Source: Desulfobacteraceae bacterium (GTDB taxonomy: Bacteria > Desulfobacterota > Desulfobacteria > Desulfobacterales > Desulfobacteraceae). From it: a stretch of DNA of 9,767 bases. The notes beneath the pieces were generated by a model, which worked only from the letters and a program-made list of their open reading frames with translations, ran no database searches and was not told the origin of the DNA. Location of the stretch: positions 1 through 9,767 of the forward strand of contig PIVQ01000230.1 of assembly GCA_003354055.1 (NCBI GenBank). Direction: 5' to 3'. The stretch's first letter is position 1; every line of letters starts with the position of its first letter. Shown here piece after piece: positions 1 to 6,295 of this stretch. Made by a program: the position numbers and the translations under genes.

Positions 1-223
1 CTTCAGGACTACAGACGGAATTTGGGAATAAACATTGCCCGAATCCAGAGGTGACGCCTCCAATTTAATTAACTTCAGCGGATATGGGTCAGCAGCTTGG
101 CAAGCCAGTCCAAAGCAGAACCTGAAGGTCAGAAACCTGAGGACTTTCCGGGGTTTTCTGTCTCTGGATGTGTAAACTATTTTGGCAATTCCGTATTCGA
201 AAATATTGTAAATGGAGTCTAAA

Positions 224-724
224 ATGCCCAGTAAAAATGAAAACATCCAGTACCTGAAAGGAATGTTGGCCAAGGTAGGGATTGCAAATATGGTTGAGCA
301 GGCCAATGAAATCAATAAATGCGGTGGGATCAGAAACTGCGGGGCCTGCGCCGTTCAGTACACCGAGATCCATTTTTATGATTTGACCCTGCCGGTGATC
401 AAGGACAGGCAATTTGACATTAATAAAATCGCTTCCCTGTGGGGGATTAAGCCCAAAATGATCAGGTTCCCAGCGTTGATCAATCAAATCAAAAAGGACC
501 AGGCCCCTTGTATCATCTGTTTTTGGAGCAAAGGCGGTTTAGGTGCCAATATCGGCGGCACCCATATCATCAACGCTATCCCTGACGAATCAAAAGACGG
601 TGTTTGCTTTGTTGACCCGCAAAAGGGAGAGACCTACACCATCAGCAAGATGCAATACACGCTAATGAACGATAACAAGCCCAGTGTACTTTGTGTGTGG
701 ACCCCTGACAGCTATACGCCGTGA
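224..724 (+). CDS. Solitary papain-fold (Tox-PL-like) protein, putative glutamine deamidase/protease toxin domain
   Basis: Small cytosolic-looking protein of 166 residues with no signal peptide or membrane segment. Numbering from the upstream ATG at 212, a Cys-rich block CGGIRNCGACAV (37-48) precedes a helix, then GGTHIINAI (115-123) and VCFVDPQKGE (131-140). The order Cys (C43 or C46), His118, Asp135-Pro-Gln137 is the signature of papain-like toxin domains (Tox-PL group, glutamine deamidase or protease), where a Cys near an N-C-x-x-C motif, an H followed by a hydrophobic stretch, and D-x-Q form the active site. The start at 224 is preferred because GGAG (214-217) lies 6 bases upstream; the ATG at 212 has no Shine-Dalgarno and directly follows TAA. 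Such domains are usually the C-terminal tip of large secreted toxins, whereas here the domain stands alone with no delivery module or recognised immunity gene. The family call rests on motif order only. It could also be another C39/papain-like peptidase. Confidence 0.6.
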   Translation: MPSKNENIQYLKGMLAKVGIANMVEQANEINKCGGIRNCGACAVQYTEIHFYDLTLPVIKDRQFDINKIASLWGIKPKMIRFPALINQIKKDQAPCIICFWSKGGLGANIGGTHIINAIPDESKDGVCFVDPQKGETYTISKMQYTLMNDNKPSVLCVWTPDSYTP

Positions 725-992
725 CCGTTTGAATGAGAACACCAATGTTGGGGAGTCCAGGTATTTGTAAACATCTATAATATGCGCTTGCCTTGGGATT
801 GCGAGGTTGGCAACTGGAGAAAGCGAACATTTACGCTGGAGCGTCACAATAACACCCATGCCAGAATCATCCGGGTCTGGTCTGATATGAGTCGGAATCC
901 ACCGCCCAAATTCAACTTCGCTTACAGCATCAATAAGCACTGGGGCTTTAAAAAAGCAGAGAATCAGGGGCTGATTGGGTCGTAACCCGATG
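725..992. other. Stretch without a secure gene; weak reading frame or gene remnant
   Basis: The plus strand is open from 737 to 985 (ATG at 782, 67 codons) with third-position GC of roughly 60% by eye. It lacks a Shine-Dalgarno, starts well after the stop of the papain-fold gene, and its product (rich in Arg, Asn, Trp) resembles nothing I recognise. The minus strand is open over 662-1006 but runs antisense into the preceding gene. Neither has motif support. The stretch may be a decayed gene or spacer. Confidence 0.3.
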
Positions 993-996
993 ACGT

Positions 997-1024
997 AAAA
1001 AATCAAGAGGCTCCGCCGCTGATT
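997..1024 (-). terminator. Candidate intrinsic terminator of the minus-strand lipoprotein operon
   Basis: Read on the minus strand, AATCA (1020-1024) pairs with TGATT (1001-1005). An inner GGC/GCC stem (1015-1017 with 1009-1011) has a 3-base loop, and the structure is followed by a run of six T (complement of 997-1002). It lies 25 bases beyond the stop codon at 1049. The stem has an internal loop and is only moderately strong. Confidence 0.45.
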
Positions 1025-1029
1025 TGTTC

Positions 1030-1041
1030 AGTCCCGGGACT
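1030..1041. repeat. Perfect 12-bp palindrome AGTCCCGGGACT
   Basis: AGTCCCGGGACT is its own reverse complement without spacer. It lies 7 bases beyond the stop codon of the exported protein at 1049, between the gene and the candidate terminator. It could be a protein-binding site or part of the mRNA 3' end; nothing in the sequence decides. Confidence 0.5.
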
Positions 1042-1048
1042 ATTCCTT

Positions 1049-1471
1049 TCACGGTGCGGAAGCATCAGCCGCCAGAATCGCGATCACCTTCCGGGTGATC
1101 ATCTGGGGATTGGTCTGTTTGAAAAAGCCGGCCACCTCAATGGTGCATGTCCCCGGCTTTTTGGCGATGAGAACTGCCCGGCGGTCAGATTTGTCCGTAA
1201 CCTGGTAACTGTCCTCTATTTTCTCATACTTACTGTGTCCCAAATGCTTGTATTCAATCCCGGCCATGTCTCCGGGGACAACATCCCACATCACCCCATG
1301 GATATTGTCCAAATCTCCGGGAACCTTCAGAATCATCTCCACCCGCTCCCCAACACGGATTTCAGCCTTTTCAAGGATGATCTCACCCATGAGCCGTGTA
1401 TGGTCACAGGTACCGGCAGTTAAAATCAGGCCTGCGGCAAAAACCAACACGATTTGTTTTAGGGTTTCCAT
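1049..1471 (-). CDS. Small exported protein, Ig-like fold likely
   Basis: A 140-residue protein of unknown function. Residues 1-21 form a signal peptide (Lys5, hydrophobic stretch IVLVFAAGLILTAG). TAGTC ends at Cys22, so it could be a lipoprotein, but the residue before the Cys is Thr, which is not standard, and ordinary signal peptidase I cleavage is possible. If lipidated, Asp23 at +2 would favour inner-membrane retention in a Lol-type system. The rest (about 27-135) alternates short beta-like segments with a motif VGERVEMILKVPGDLDNI and later KPGTCTIEVAGFF, the style of a single bacterial Ig-like or cell-adhesion-type domain (inference). The start codon lies inside the end of the preceding lipoprotein gene (13-bp overlap), so the two are very probably translationally coupled. 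Function not recognised. Confidence 0.75.
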   Translation of the reverse strand: METLKQIVLVFAAGLILTAGTCDHTRLMGEIILEKAEIRVGERVEMILKVPGDLDNIHGVMWDVVPGDMAGIEYKHLGHSKYEKIEDSYQVTDKSDRRAVLIAKKPGTCTIEVAGFFKQTNPQMITRKVIAILAADASAP

Positions 1472-1938
1472 AACGACTTAATTCCCTTTTCCACTGATTT
1501 GAAACCCTTTTGGATATAGTTGAGGCAGACCACGTTTTTTTCAACGCTGCCCAGACGGATATAGATCAGTTTAACATCACCGTCCAGAATATCCGGATCC
1601 CGGTAAAATTTATCCAGGTCAAAAAAACCTGAATCATTGAAGGTTCCTACCAGATTCTTTACCTGGTCCTCCGTCAGGTTTTTAGTCCTGAGGATATCTT
1701 CTTTGGTCTTCTTTTTACCGTCGGTCTTACTGATAAAGGTGAATATTTTTCCGGACTCAAGCAAAAAGCCGCCGGTCCCGTCCGGATGGACACGGATAAA
1801 TGTTACAGGTCCCCGGTCAGCCGCAGCCGGTCCGGATGTGAACTCAATAAACAAATCTTTAGAATAGGGAATATCATCGGATCGGCATGCAAACATTGTA
1901 AGAAGCATTACGCCAATGATCAACAGATATTTCTTCAT
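1459..1938 (-). CDS. Putative lipoprotein of unknown function
   Basis: The gene begins with two consecutive ATG codons (1941 and 1938). GGAG in the leader is 5 bases before the second and only 2 before the first, so 1938 is preferred (159 residues). From the first Met, residues 3-18 are Lys-Lys plus a hydrophobic stretch ending MFAC with Cys19. This is a loose lipobox (Met at -3, Phe at -2), and Arg at +2 would send it to the outer membrane if lipidated. The mature part carries FIEFTSGP (31-38), VHPDGTGGF (51-59), and a segment LTEDQVKNLVGTFNDSGFFDLD (positions 89-110) that resembles small uncharacterised exported domains (DUF6438-like pattern, from memory). It overlaps the next gene by 13 bp and follows the CGGC gene by about 50 bp on the same strand, so the three look like one operon. 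Confidence 0.78.
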   Translation of the reverse strand: MKKYLLIIGVMLLTMFACRSDDIPYSKDLFIEFTSGPAAADRGPVTFIRVHPDGTGGFLLESGKIFTFISKTDGKKKTKEDILRTKNLTEDQVKNLVGTFNDSGFFDLDKFYRDPDILDGDVKLIYIRLGSVEKNVVCLNYIQKGFKSVEKGIKSLWKP

Positions 1939-1968
1939 CATTTCTCCGAATCCCTTATTTCACCAACC

Positions 1969-2001
1969 GCTGAGTTTTTACTGGCTGAGCTTTACTCGCT
2001 G
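1969..2001. repeat. Short imperfect tandem repeat (about 15 bp, two copies plus a start of a third)
   Basis: On the plus strand GCTGAGTTTTTACTG (1969-1983) is followed directly by GCTGAGCTTTACTC (1984-1997) and then GCTG. The repeat spans the stop codon of the CGGC gene and the gap to the lipoprotein gene. It may simply be a replication-slippage product. Confidence 0.5.
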
Positions 2002-2450
2002 TGCTTCACACGCTTTTTGATATGATCATTCATATCCTGAGGTACACAAAGGGTTGGGGCCAGCAACTCCTTCATATTGGCCTTAAATCCTTCAACAGCC
2101 TCAGGCGGATCTGCATGGCTGCCCTGGACAATGCGGACATCCGGATACGCCTCCCGAATCACCTTTTCATATTTTTTGATAAAAGGGCACCCGTGCTTCA
2201 TGCAAAAGGAAAAATGGATCACATCCACATTAAATTCCATCAAAGATTTTACCCGCTTGAGGATCTTTTCAGGCGCATTCAGGGTAGGACATCCGGCACA
2301 GGAGATGATCCCGGTCAGTTCAAGGGCCTCATGCTCAAGATATGCGCTAAAATATGCGCCACGGGTATTTATAGCCTTCAAGCATCCGATGGAGGCGCAA
2401 TTTAAATCCTGGGTGGCATTGGCACAGGTAATCAAACCGATTTTTGTCAT
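1992..2450 (-). CDS. CGGC-domain cysteine-rich protein
   Basis: A 152-residue cytosolic protein matching the CGGC-domain family, a group of small cysteine-rich proteins of anaerobes thought to bind metal. Residues 1-9 (MTKIGLITC) form a beta strand leading into Cys9; Cys18 and Cys23 follow; the name motif appears as CAGCPT (51-56), with Ala in place of the first Gly; and FCMKHGCPF (82-90) supplies the C-terminal Cys pair with a neighbouring His. A basic tail of about 18 residues follows Cys135. AGGAAG lies upstream of the ATG at 2450. This is the first gene of a three-gene minus-strand set with two exported proteins. The family is recognised with good confidence; the biochemical role and the bound metal are not established by the sequence. 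Confidence 0.85.
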   Translation of the reverse strand: MTKIGLITCANATQDLNCASIGCLKAINTRGAYFSAYLEHEALELTGIISCAGCPTLNAPEKILKRVKSLMEFNVDVIHFSFCMKHGCPFIKKYEKVIREAYPDVRIVQGSHADPPEAVEGFKANMKELLAPTLCVPQDMNDHIKKRVKHSE

Positions 2451-2495
2451 AACTCTTCCTTTACTGCTTAAATTTTTAGTTCAGAATTTGCCTTA

Positions 2496-2524
2496 GATGT
2501 AGGGGGAATTTGATTTTTGGTCAA
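2496..2524 (-). promoter_or_regulatory. Candidate sigma70-type promoter for the CGGC operon
   Basis: On the minus strand TTGACC (complement of 2519-2524) and TACATC (complement of 2496-2501) are separated by 17 bases, and lie 46-74 bases before the ATG. The -35 hexamer matches 5 of 6, the -10 only 3 of 6. Position between the flotillin terminator and the gene supports it. Confidence 0.4.
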
Positions 2525-2529
2525 GTACA

Positions 2530-2566
2530 ATAAAAAAAGCCGCCGCTGAAACTCAACGGCGGCTTT
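2530..2566 (-). terminator. Intrinsic terminator of the pspA-yqiJ-yqiK operon
   Basis: AAAGCCGCCG (2536-2545) pairs perfectly with CGGCGGCTTT (2557-2566) around an 11-base loop. On the minus strand the stem is followed by seven T (complement of 2532-2538), and it starts 34 bases beyond the flotillin stop at 2600. It is a textbook rho-independent terminator for the minus strand; the plus-strand side ends with only three T. Confidence 0.92.
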
Positions 2567-2599
2567 AGGAGTTAAACAATCATTTTTCAGTTCATATTT

Positions 2600-4345
2600 C
2601 TATTTTTCCACATCCGGATCACTGTCTTTTAATCCAGAGACAAGTCCGTTGATATCACCGGCTTTAAGACCGATCTCCGTCATCAGCGAATCGATGAGCG
2701 GTGCCTGGCCTCGGTATCTTAAGGCACTGTTGACAACCTGATCAGACAGGTTCCCTGTACCCTGGGCCACCTGTTCACCGTCGAGACCTACGCGTTGTCC
2801 ACCTGTCAACCCATCCACCTGGATGATCTTGATCCCATCAATATTTTCCATGGGTTTAACGCTTTCTTTGATGATCTCAGGCATATGCTTGATCAACGCC
2901 ATGCGAACCTGCATGGCAATCTGCTGTTCCGACAGGATATTATCAGCATCATTGATTGCCCGCTGGCCTTCAGCATCAACCGTATACCGTTTTTCTGCAG
3001 CTTCGGCGCCCAAGACTTCGGCATCCGCGTCACCCTGTGCCTTGATCCGAACTTTATCCGCTTCCGCATTAGCAAGTGTTCTAACCGCTTCAGCCTGATC
3101 CATTGCAGATATTTTTTCAGTATCTGCCGCAATTTTTATCTTAATGGCCTCACGCTCTGCATTTTCTCTGGCCTTTACAAGTTCAACAGCCTTTGCCCGC
3201 TCTGCGACTTCCGTATCCCTGACAGTGACAACGGCCTCTTCTTCTTTGACCGCAATGGCACGAGCCCGGTCTGCTTCGGCCTGGGCTTCCGACTGGGCCC
3301 TTGATTTTTCAGCAATGGCAATGGCCCGATCCTGCTCTGCCAGTTCCAATGTCTTCTTTTTCTCAATTTCAGAACCTTCAATGGCCCGCTCTTTTAAAAT
3401 ATTTTTCTCTTTCAACAACTTGTCTTTTTCAATCTGCTCTTCTTCAACAGATTTATCAGCCAGAATTTTTGACATGTCCACGTTTTTCTGGGATTCAATC
3501 TGTGCCTGTTCGGCTTCCCGTTTCTTTTCGGCCTGCTCCTGTGCAATCTCAGACATCTGGGCGGCACGCCGAATCTCTATTTCTCTTTCCTGTTTTAATT
3601 TCGCGTATTCTTCTTCTTTGGTAATTTCAAGCTTCAGACGCTCTGCCTCAAGATTTTTGGTGGCAATGGCAACTTCTGTATCCTGCTCTATATCGTTTCT
3701 TTTCTTCCGTCTTTCCTCGATTTTCTCTGTGAGCTTGGTAAGCCCCTCTGCATCAAATGCATTGTCAGGGTTAAAATGACTCTTGCTGGTCTGGTCCAGG
3801 CCGGTCAATGAAACGGTTTCAAGTTCAAGACCGTTCTTCAGCAGATCCTCTGTAACAACCTGTTGCACCTTCTGAACAAAATCAACCCGCTGTTCATGCA
3901 GTTCCTCCATTGCCATCTCCGCTGCAACCGCACGCAGGGCATCAACGAATTTACCTTCAACCAGTTCTTTCAACTCTTCCGGGTTCATTGTTTTAAGACC
4001 CAGAGTCTGGGCGGCACTTGCAATAGCATCTACCGTTGGTTTTGCTCTGACATAAAACTCAGCGGCAACATCTACACGCATGCGGTCTCTGGTGATCAGT
4101 GCCTGCTCATTATTCCGCTGCACTTCAAGCCTCAAGGTATTCATATTCACAGGTATGATTTCATGGAAAACAGGCAGGACCATAGCCCCCCCGTTCATTA
4201 CCACTTTCTGTCCCCCGAAACCGGTTCTCACAAATGAAACTTCCTTGGTCGCCCGTTTGTATAATTTGGCAAAAATTAAAACCATTGCGATTAAGGCAAC
4301 AAGAATGACACCTGCAATCATAAGGATACTAGCCATGTTCAGCAT
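2600..4345 (-). CDS. yqiK: Flotillin family inner-membrane protein, YqiK-like
   Basis: A 581-residue scaffold protein of the SPFH/band-7 flotillin superfamily, close in plan to E. coli YqiK (slightly over 550 residues). Residues 5-26 form one N-terminal transmembrane helix. The SPFH domain covers about 33-205 and ends in SLTGLDQTSKSHFNPDNAFD (179-198), a stretch I associate with the YqiK branch. Residues 200-470 are a long Glu/Ala/Lys-rich coiled coil with many AEA/AER repeats, the oligomerisation part. A Gly-rich tail (504-530) and a final amphipathic segment (531-575) follow. GGGAG lies 8 bases before the ATG. It is the last gene of the operon, 133 bp after yqiJ, and has a strong terminator behind it. 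Flotillins organise membrane microdomains; in YqiK-type systems the YqiJ partner is encoded next door, as here. No catalytic activity is expected. Confidence 0.93.
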   Translation of the reverse strand: MLNMASILMIAGVILVALIAMVLIFAKLYKRATKEVSFVRTGFGGQKVVMNGGAMVLPVFHEIIPVNMNTLRLEVQRNNEQALITRDRMRVDVAAEFYVRAKPTVDAIASAAQTLGLKTMNPEELKELVEGKFVDALRAVAAEMAMEELHEQRVDFVQKVQQVVTEDLLKNGLELETVSLTGLDQTSKSHFNPDNAFDAEGLTKLTEKIEERRKKRNDIEQDTEVAIATKNLEAERLKLEITKEEEYAKLKQEREIEIRRAAQMSEIAQEQAEKKREAEQAQIESQKNVDMSKILADKSVEEEQIEKDKLLKEKNILKERAIEGSEIEKKKTLELAEQDRAIAIAEKSRAQSEAQAEADRARAIAVKEEEAVVTVRDTEVAERAKAVELVKARENAEREAIKIKIAADTEKISAMDQAEAVRTLANAEADKVRIKAQGDADAEVLGAEAAEKRYTVDAEGQRAINDADNILSEQQIAMQVRMALIKHMPEIIKESVKPMENIDGIKIIQVDGLTGGQRVGLDGEQVAQGTGNLSDQVVNSALRYRGQAPLIDSLMTEIGLKAGDINGLVSGLKDSDPDVEK

Positions 4346-4392
4346 CTTTTCTACTCCCTCTTTAATTTTTAGTTTTCTTAGTGCTATGAATT

Positions 4393-4408
4393 TGCTGACT
4401 GATCAGCA
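4393..4408. repeat. Short hairpin in the yqiJ-yqiK gap
   Basis: TGCTGA (4393-4398) and TCAGCA (4403-4408) are perfect inverted repeats around CTGA, in an AT-rich 133-bp gap. No T-run follows on either strand, so it is not a standard terminator. It may stabilise or separate the yqiK message, or serve as an operator. Confidence 0.4.
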
Positions 4409-4478
4409 GTTTGATTTTTGAAATTAGAAATTTTTTTAGTGAAGCGCTATAACCTTCTCGACGGACTCCTGATTTTCT

Positions 4479-5159
4479 TTATAGATCCATTTCCTGCAGT
4501 GCGGCTGTTGAATTTCGAATGCATTTAAAACCCGCACCGGTCTGCCTGACGATCAGGACCTGGTCCCCCTGTTTAAATTCTTCGTCCGTAAGATCCGGTT
4601 CAACCATGACATAATGAATAGTTCCGAACTTATCTTTCAGTTTTGCCTGGGCTGGATTATTCAGGGTCGCTGTCCCCAGTATAATCACGGCAATACGTCC
4701 GATAAAAGTTTTTTCAGATACCGCTTCCGTTTCATCCTTTGGCATTATTCTGGCGATGATACCGGTAAAGCCTCTGACAACAGGTAAAGCAACCGGAAGT
4801 GTAATCCCCGACGCTAAAAAAGCGGGTAAGAGCCTGCCGGTCAGTTGTTCTACGACAGATTGAATGAACAATCCCATAAGACCGAATACGGTTAGAAAAG
4901 CAATAAATATAATTAAAAACGGAACCTGTCCGATTCTAAACCACCCGAATGTTTTGGTTAATAGCCCCGGGTCCGACACTTCCGGAGAGTCCAGATCAGC
5001 ATCCATATCAATATCAAAATCCGGTATGAACGACTCTATCATACTGGATAACCCGATGCCGATCATGGTTGTAACACCTTCCAAACATGCAATCATAATC
5101 ATGATGGTAAGAGAGACCATAAACGGCAGGTTCTGATCCTGAAGTATGAATTCAACCAT
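4479..5159 (-). CDS. yqiJ: YqiJ-like inner-membrane protein with C-terminal OB fold
   Basis: A 226-residue membrane partner of the flotillin, homologous in layout to YqiJ (OB-fold-containing, NfeD-like class). Hydrophobic segments lie at about 12-32, 78-100 and 107-135. The C-terminal region from about 148 (KTFIGRIAVIILGTA, then GTIHYVMVEPD, then KQGDQVLIVRQ) is beta-rich with the Gly-bracketed strands of an OB fold. Between the first and second membrane segments is an acidic run PDFDIDMDADLD (46-57) continuing to Asp63; alternating Asp runs occur in this family. The ATG is 2 bases after the pspA stop (TAATAATG), so translation is probably coupled; the nearest purine-rich site (AGGGAG) is 13 bases away. 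It is expected to help anchor or shape the flotillin assembly in the inner membrane. Confidence 0.9.
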   Translation of the reverse strand: MVEFILQDQNLPFMVSLTIMIMIACLEGVTTMIGIGLSSMIESFIPDFDIDMDADLDSPEVSDPGLLTKTFGWFRIGQVPFLIIFIAFLTVFGLMGLFIQSVVEQLTGRLLPAFLASGITLPVALPVVRGFTGIIARIMPKDETEAVSEKTFIGRIAVIILGTATLNNPAQAKLKDKFGTIHYVMVEPDLTDEEFKQGDQVLIVRQTGAGFKCIRNSTAALQEMDL

Positions 5160-5161
5160 TA

Positions 5162-5842
5162 TTAATTTGCATCTCCCTTGATTTTTGCAAGCCGTTCCTG
5201 AATTTTATTTTGGCGGGCCATCTCCTCCAGCTCTGCAAGCTGGGCTTGGGACCGTCTTTCAGAACCTGCCACCCTCCCGGGTATACCTGTTGTCTTTTCC
5301 ATGACCCGGTCAAATGCGAATTCAGCTCTCAAGACCTTGGTTTCAACATCGCCTGAACTACTTGTCGTAGAACTTGCCTCTAATGACTCACTCCTGTTTT
5401 CATCGATGTTTCGAAACTGGATAAGTTCCTCTTTCATCTCACGTTTTTTCGCCTGCAGCGCATTTACATAATTCTCAAGTTCAGTTTCCTGATCATTACA
5501 ATCATCAATGGTGGCTTCGAGAATCGGAATCTGAGTTTCAATATCCAGTTGTCTGGCGATGGCTGCTTTAGCAAGGTCATCCCGCTTTTCATTCACAGCC
5601 AGTTCTATGTTCTCACTCAGGTCCTCATGTTTTTTATTCTCTTCCATGAGTTTGGAGCTGGCCAGATGTTTTTTGGCAATCACCTTTCCTAATTCATCAC
5701 GGACATCGCCAACAGCAGACTCAATTTCTCTTATGGACTCGGCTAATACTGATTCAGGTGCCGCATTTTCTATTGAATCAATAAGGGAATGAACACTACC
5801 GCTGATAATCCGGCCCACCCGGCTGATTAATTTTTCCTTCAT
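5162..5842 (-). CDS. PspA/IM30 (ESCRT-III-like) family protein
   Basis: A 226-residue, almost wholly alpha-helical, charged protein with the PspA/IM30/Vipp1 plan. It has an N-terminal amphipathic helix (1-24, KEKLISRVGRIISGSVHSLI) for membrane contact and a long helical hairpin (about 25-145, segments IREIESAVGDVRDELGKVIA and LDIETQIPILEATIDDCND). A Ser/Thr linker (151-164) follows, then a C-terminal helical region (168-221). The length matches PspA (222 in E. coli). GGGGG lies 7 bases before the ATG. Members polymerise on damaged or curved inner membrane and belong to the ESCRT-III superfamily. First intact gene of the operon with yqiJ and yqiK. No pspF-like or pspB/C-like gene is adjacent, so this is a flotillin-linked paralogue rather than the classical psp operon, and I give no symbol. 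Confidence 0.88.
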   Translation of the reverse strand: MKEKLISRVGRIISGSVHSLIDSIENAAPESVLAESIREIESAVGDVRDELGKVIAKKHLASSKLMEENKKHEDLSENIELAVNEKRDDLAKAAIARQLDIETQIPILEATIDDCNDQETELENYVNALQAKKREMKEELIQFRNIDENRSESLEASSTTSSSGDVETKVLRAEFAFDRVMEKTTGIPGRVAGSERRSQAQLAELEEMARQNKIQERLAKIKGDAN

Positions 5843-5873
5843 TTTAAATCCCCCTGTCTGTTAATGGTGGTTA

Positions 5874-6295
5874 TTATTTTGGCAACTCTAAAATCGGCTC
5901 GACTTTTTCGAACAGTATTTCAGGATCATAGCAAGGATTTTTTGTTCCTATGCCCATCTGCATCAGGGATTCGAACAAGCCGAACATCCGGAATAGTCCT
6001 GTATCCCGAGACTTCTTTGCCGGACCTATATAATAATAGCCCTGAGTTTGTCGTTAGGAATCGTTACAAAATAACTTGATCTAAATACCCGGAAGGGCAG
6101 AAACTTGTTTCCAAAACCCCTTAAATGGGTATTTTGAAAACAAAAGATCAAGTGATTTTGGAGCCGATCCTTAGGTGTTTTTGCCCCGTTGATGTTGAGT
6201 TGACTTAAGAATTCAACATCTTCATTTGATATACGGGCTCTGATTTTGCTCCCATGCTAAATTGTTCGATTGACGGTCAGTGTATCTGTTTTCAT
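5874..6295 (-). pseudogene. Decayed small gene upstream of pspA, interrupted by a palindromic element
   Basis: Minus-strand frames join into one protein-like remnant. ATG at 6295 gives MKTDTLTVNRTI, then TAG (6257-6259). The same frame resumes as HGSKIRARISNEDVEFLSQL, NINGAKTPKDRL, crosses the 94-bp palindromic element (6067-6160) without a stop, continues IPNDKLRAIII, hits TAG (6026-6028), and reads on VRQRSLGIQDYSGC. A second frame then gives GLFESLMQMGIG, KNPCYDPEILFEKVEPILEL and stops twice at 5871-5876, 29 bases before the pspA start. The first half (R-x-R-I-S-x-E-D-V-E-F-L, then TP-x-D-K-L-R-A-I-I) looks like a ribbon-helix-helix-style small DNA-binding protein. That is from pattern memory and not proven. 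Two in-frame stops plus a frameshift argue against function, unless the downstream 56-codon open segment is expressed alone. Confidence 0.6.
6067..6160. mobile_element. 94-bp nested palindromic (MITE/REP-like) element
   Basis: Outer arms CAAAATAACTTGATCT (6067-6082) and AGATCAAGTGATTTTG (6145-6160) are inverted repeats matching at 15 of 16. Directly inside the left arm, AAATACCC (6083-6090) pairs perfectly with GGGTATTT (6127-6134). Further in, AAGGG (6093-6097) pairs with CCCTT (6118-6122), and GAAAC-TT-GTTTC (6100-6111) forms the tip. The whole folds into one long hairpin and sits inside the reading frame of the decayed gene. Flanks on the two sides are similar (CCTAAGGATCGGCTC against CCTAACGACAAACTC, 10 of 15), perhaps a degenerate target duplication. 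No coding capacity of its own. Confidence 0.6.

Noticed and set aside
1..68. Open frame SGLQTEFGNKHCPNPEVTPPI ending in TAA, possibly the tail of an upstream gene
   Set aside because: Only 21 codons, no motif, and another frame is open for 17 codons as well; nothing decides which, if any, is coding.
130..160. Inverted repeat CAGAAACC / GGTTTTCTG upstream of the papain-fold gene, considered as terminator
   Set aside because: One base bulge, a 14-base loop and no T-run on either strand; too weak to call.
3144..3779. Plus-strand open frame of 211 codons antisense to the flotillin gene
   Set aside because: Ser/Ala/Phe-rich shadow of the Glu/Ala/Lys-rich coiled coil; no start signal.
5843..5960. 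Sigma54 promoter upstream of pspA as in classical psp operons
   Set aside because: TTGC occurs on the minus strand but no GG at the required 10-base distance.
5966..5985. CAGGGATTCGAACAAGCC resembles the T-loop of a tRNA
   Set aside because: The flanks do not form a 5-bp T stem, and no acceptor stem or anticodon arm can be drawn; it lies inside the decayed gene.
5864..6079. Plus-strand open frame of 71 codons
   Set aside because: It is antisense to the protein-like remnant on the minus strand, has no Shine-Dalgarno and crosses into the palindromic element.
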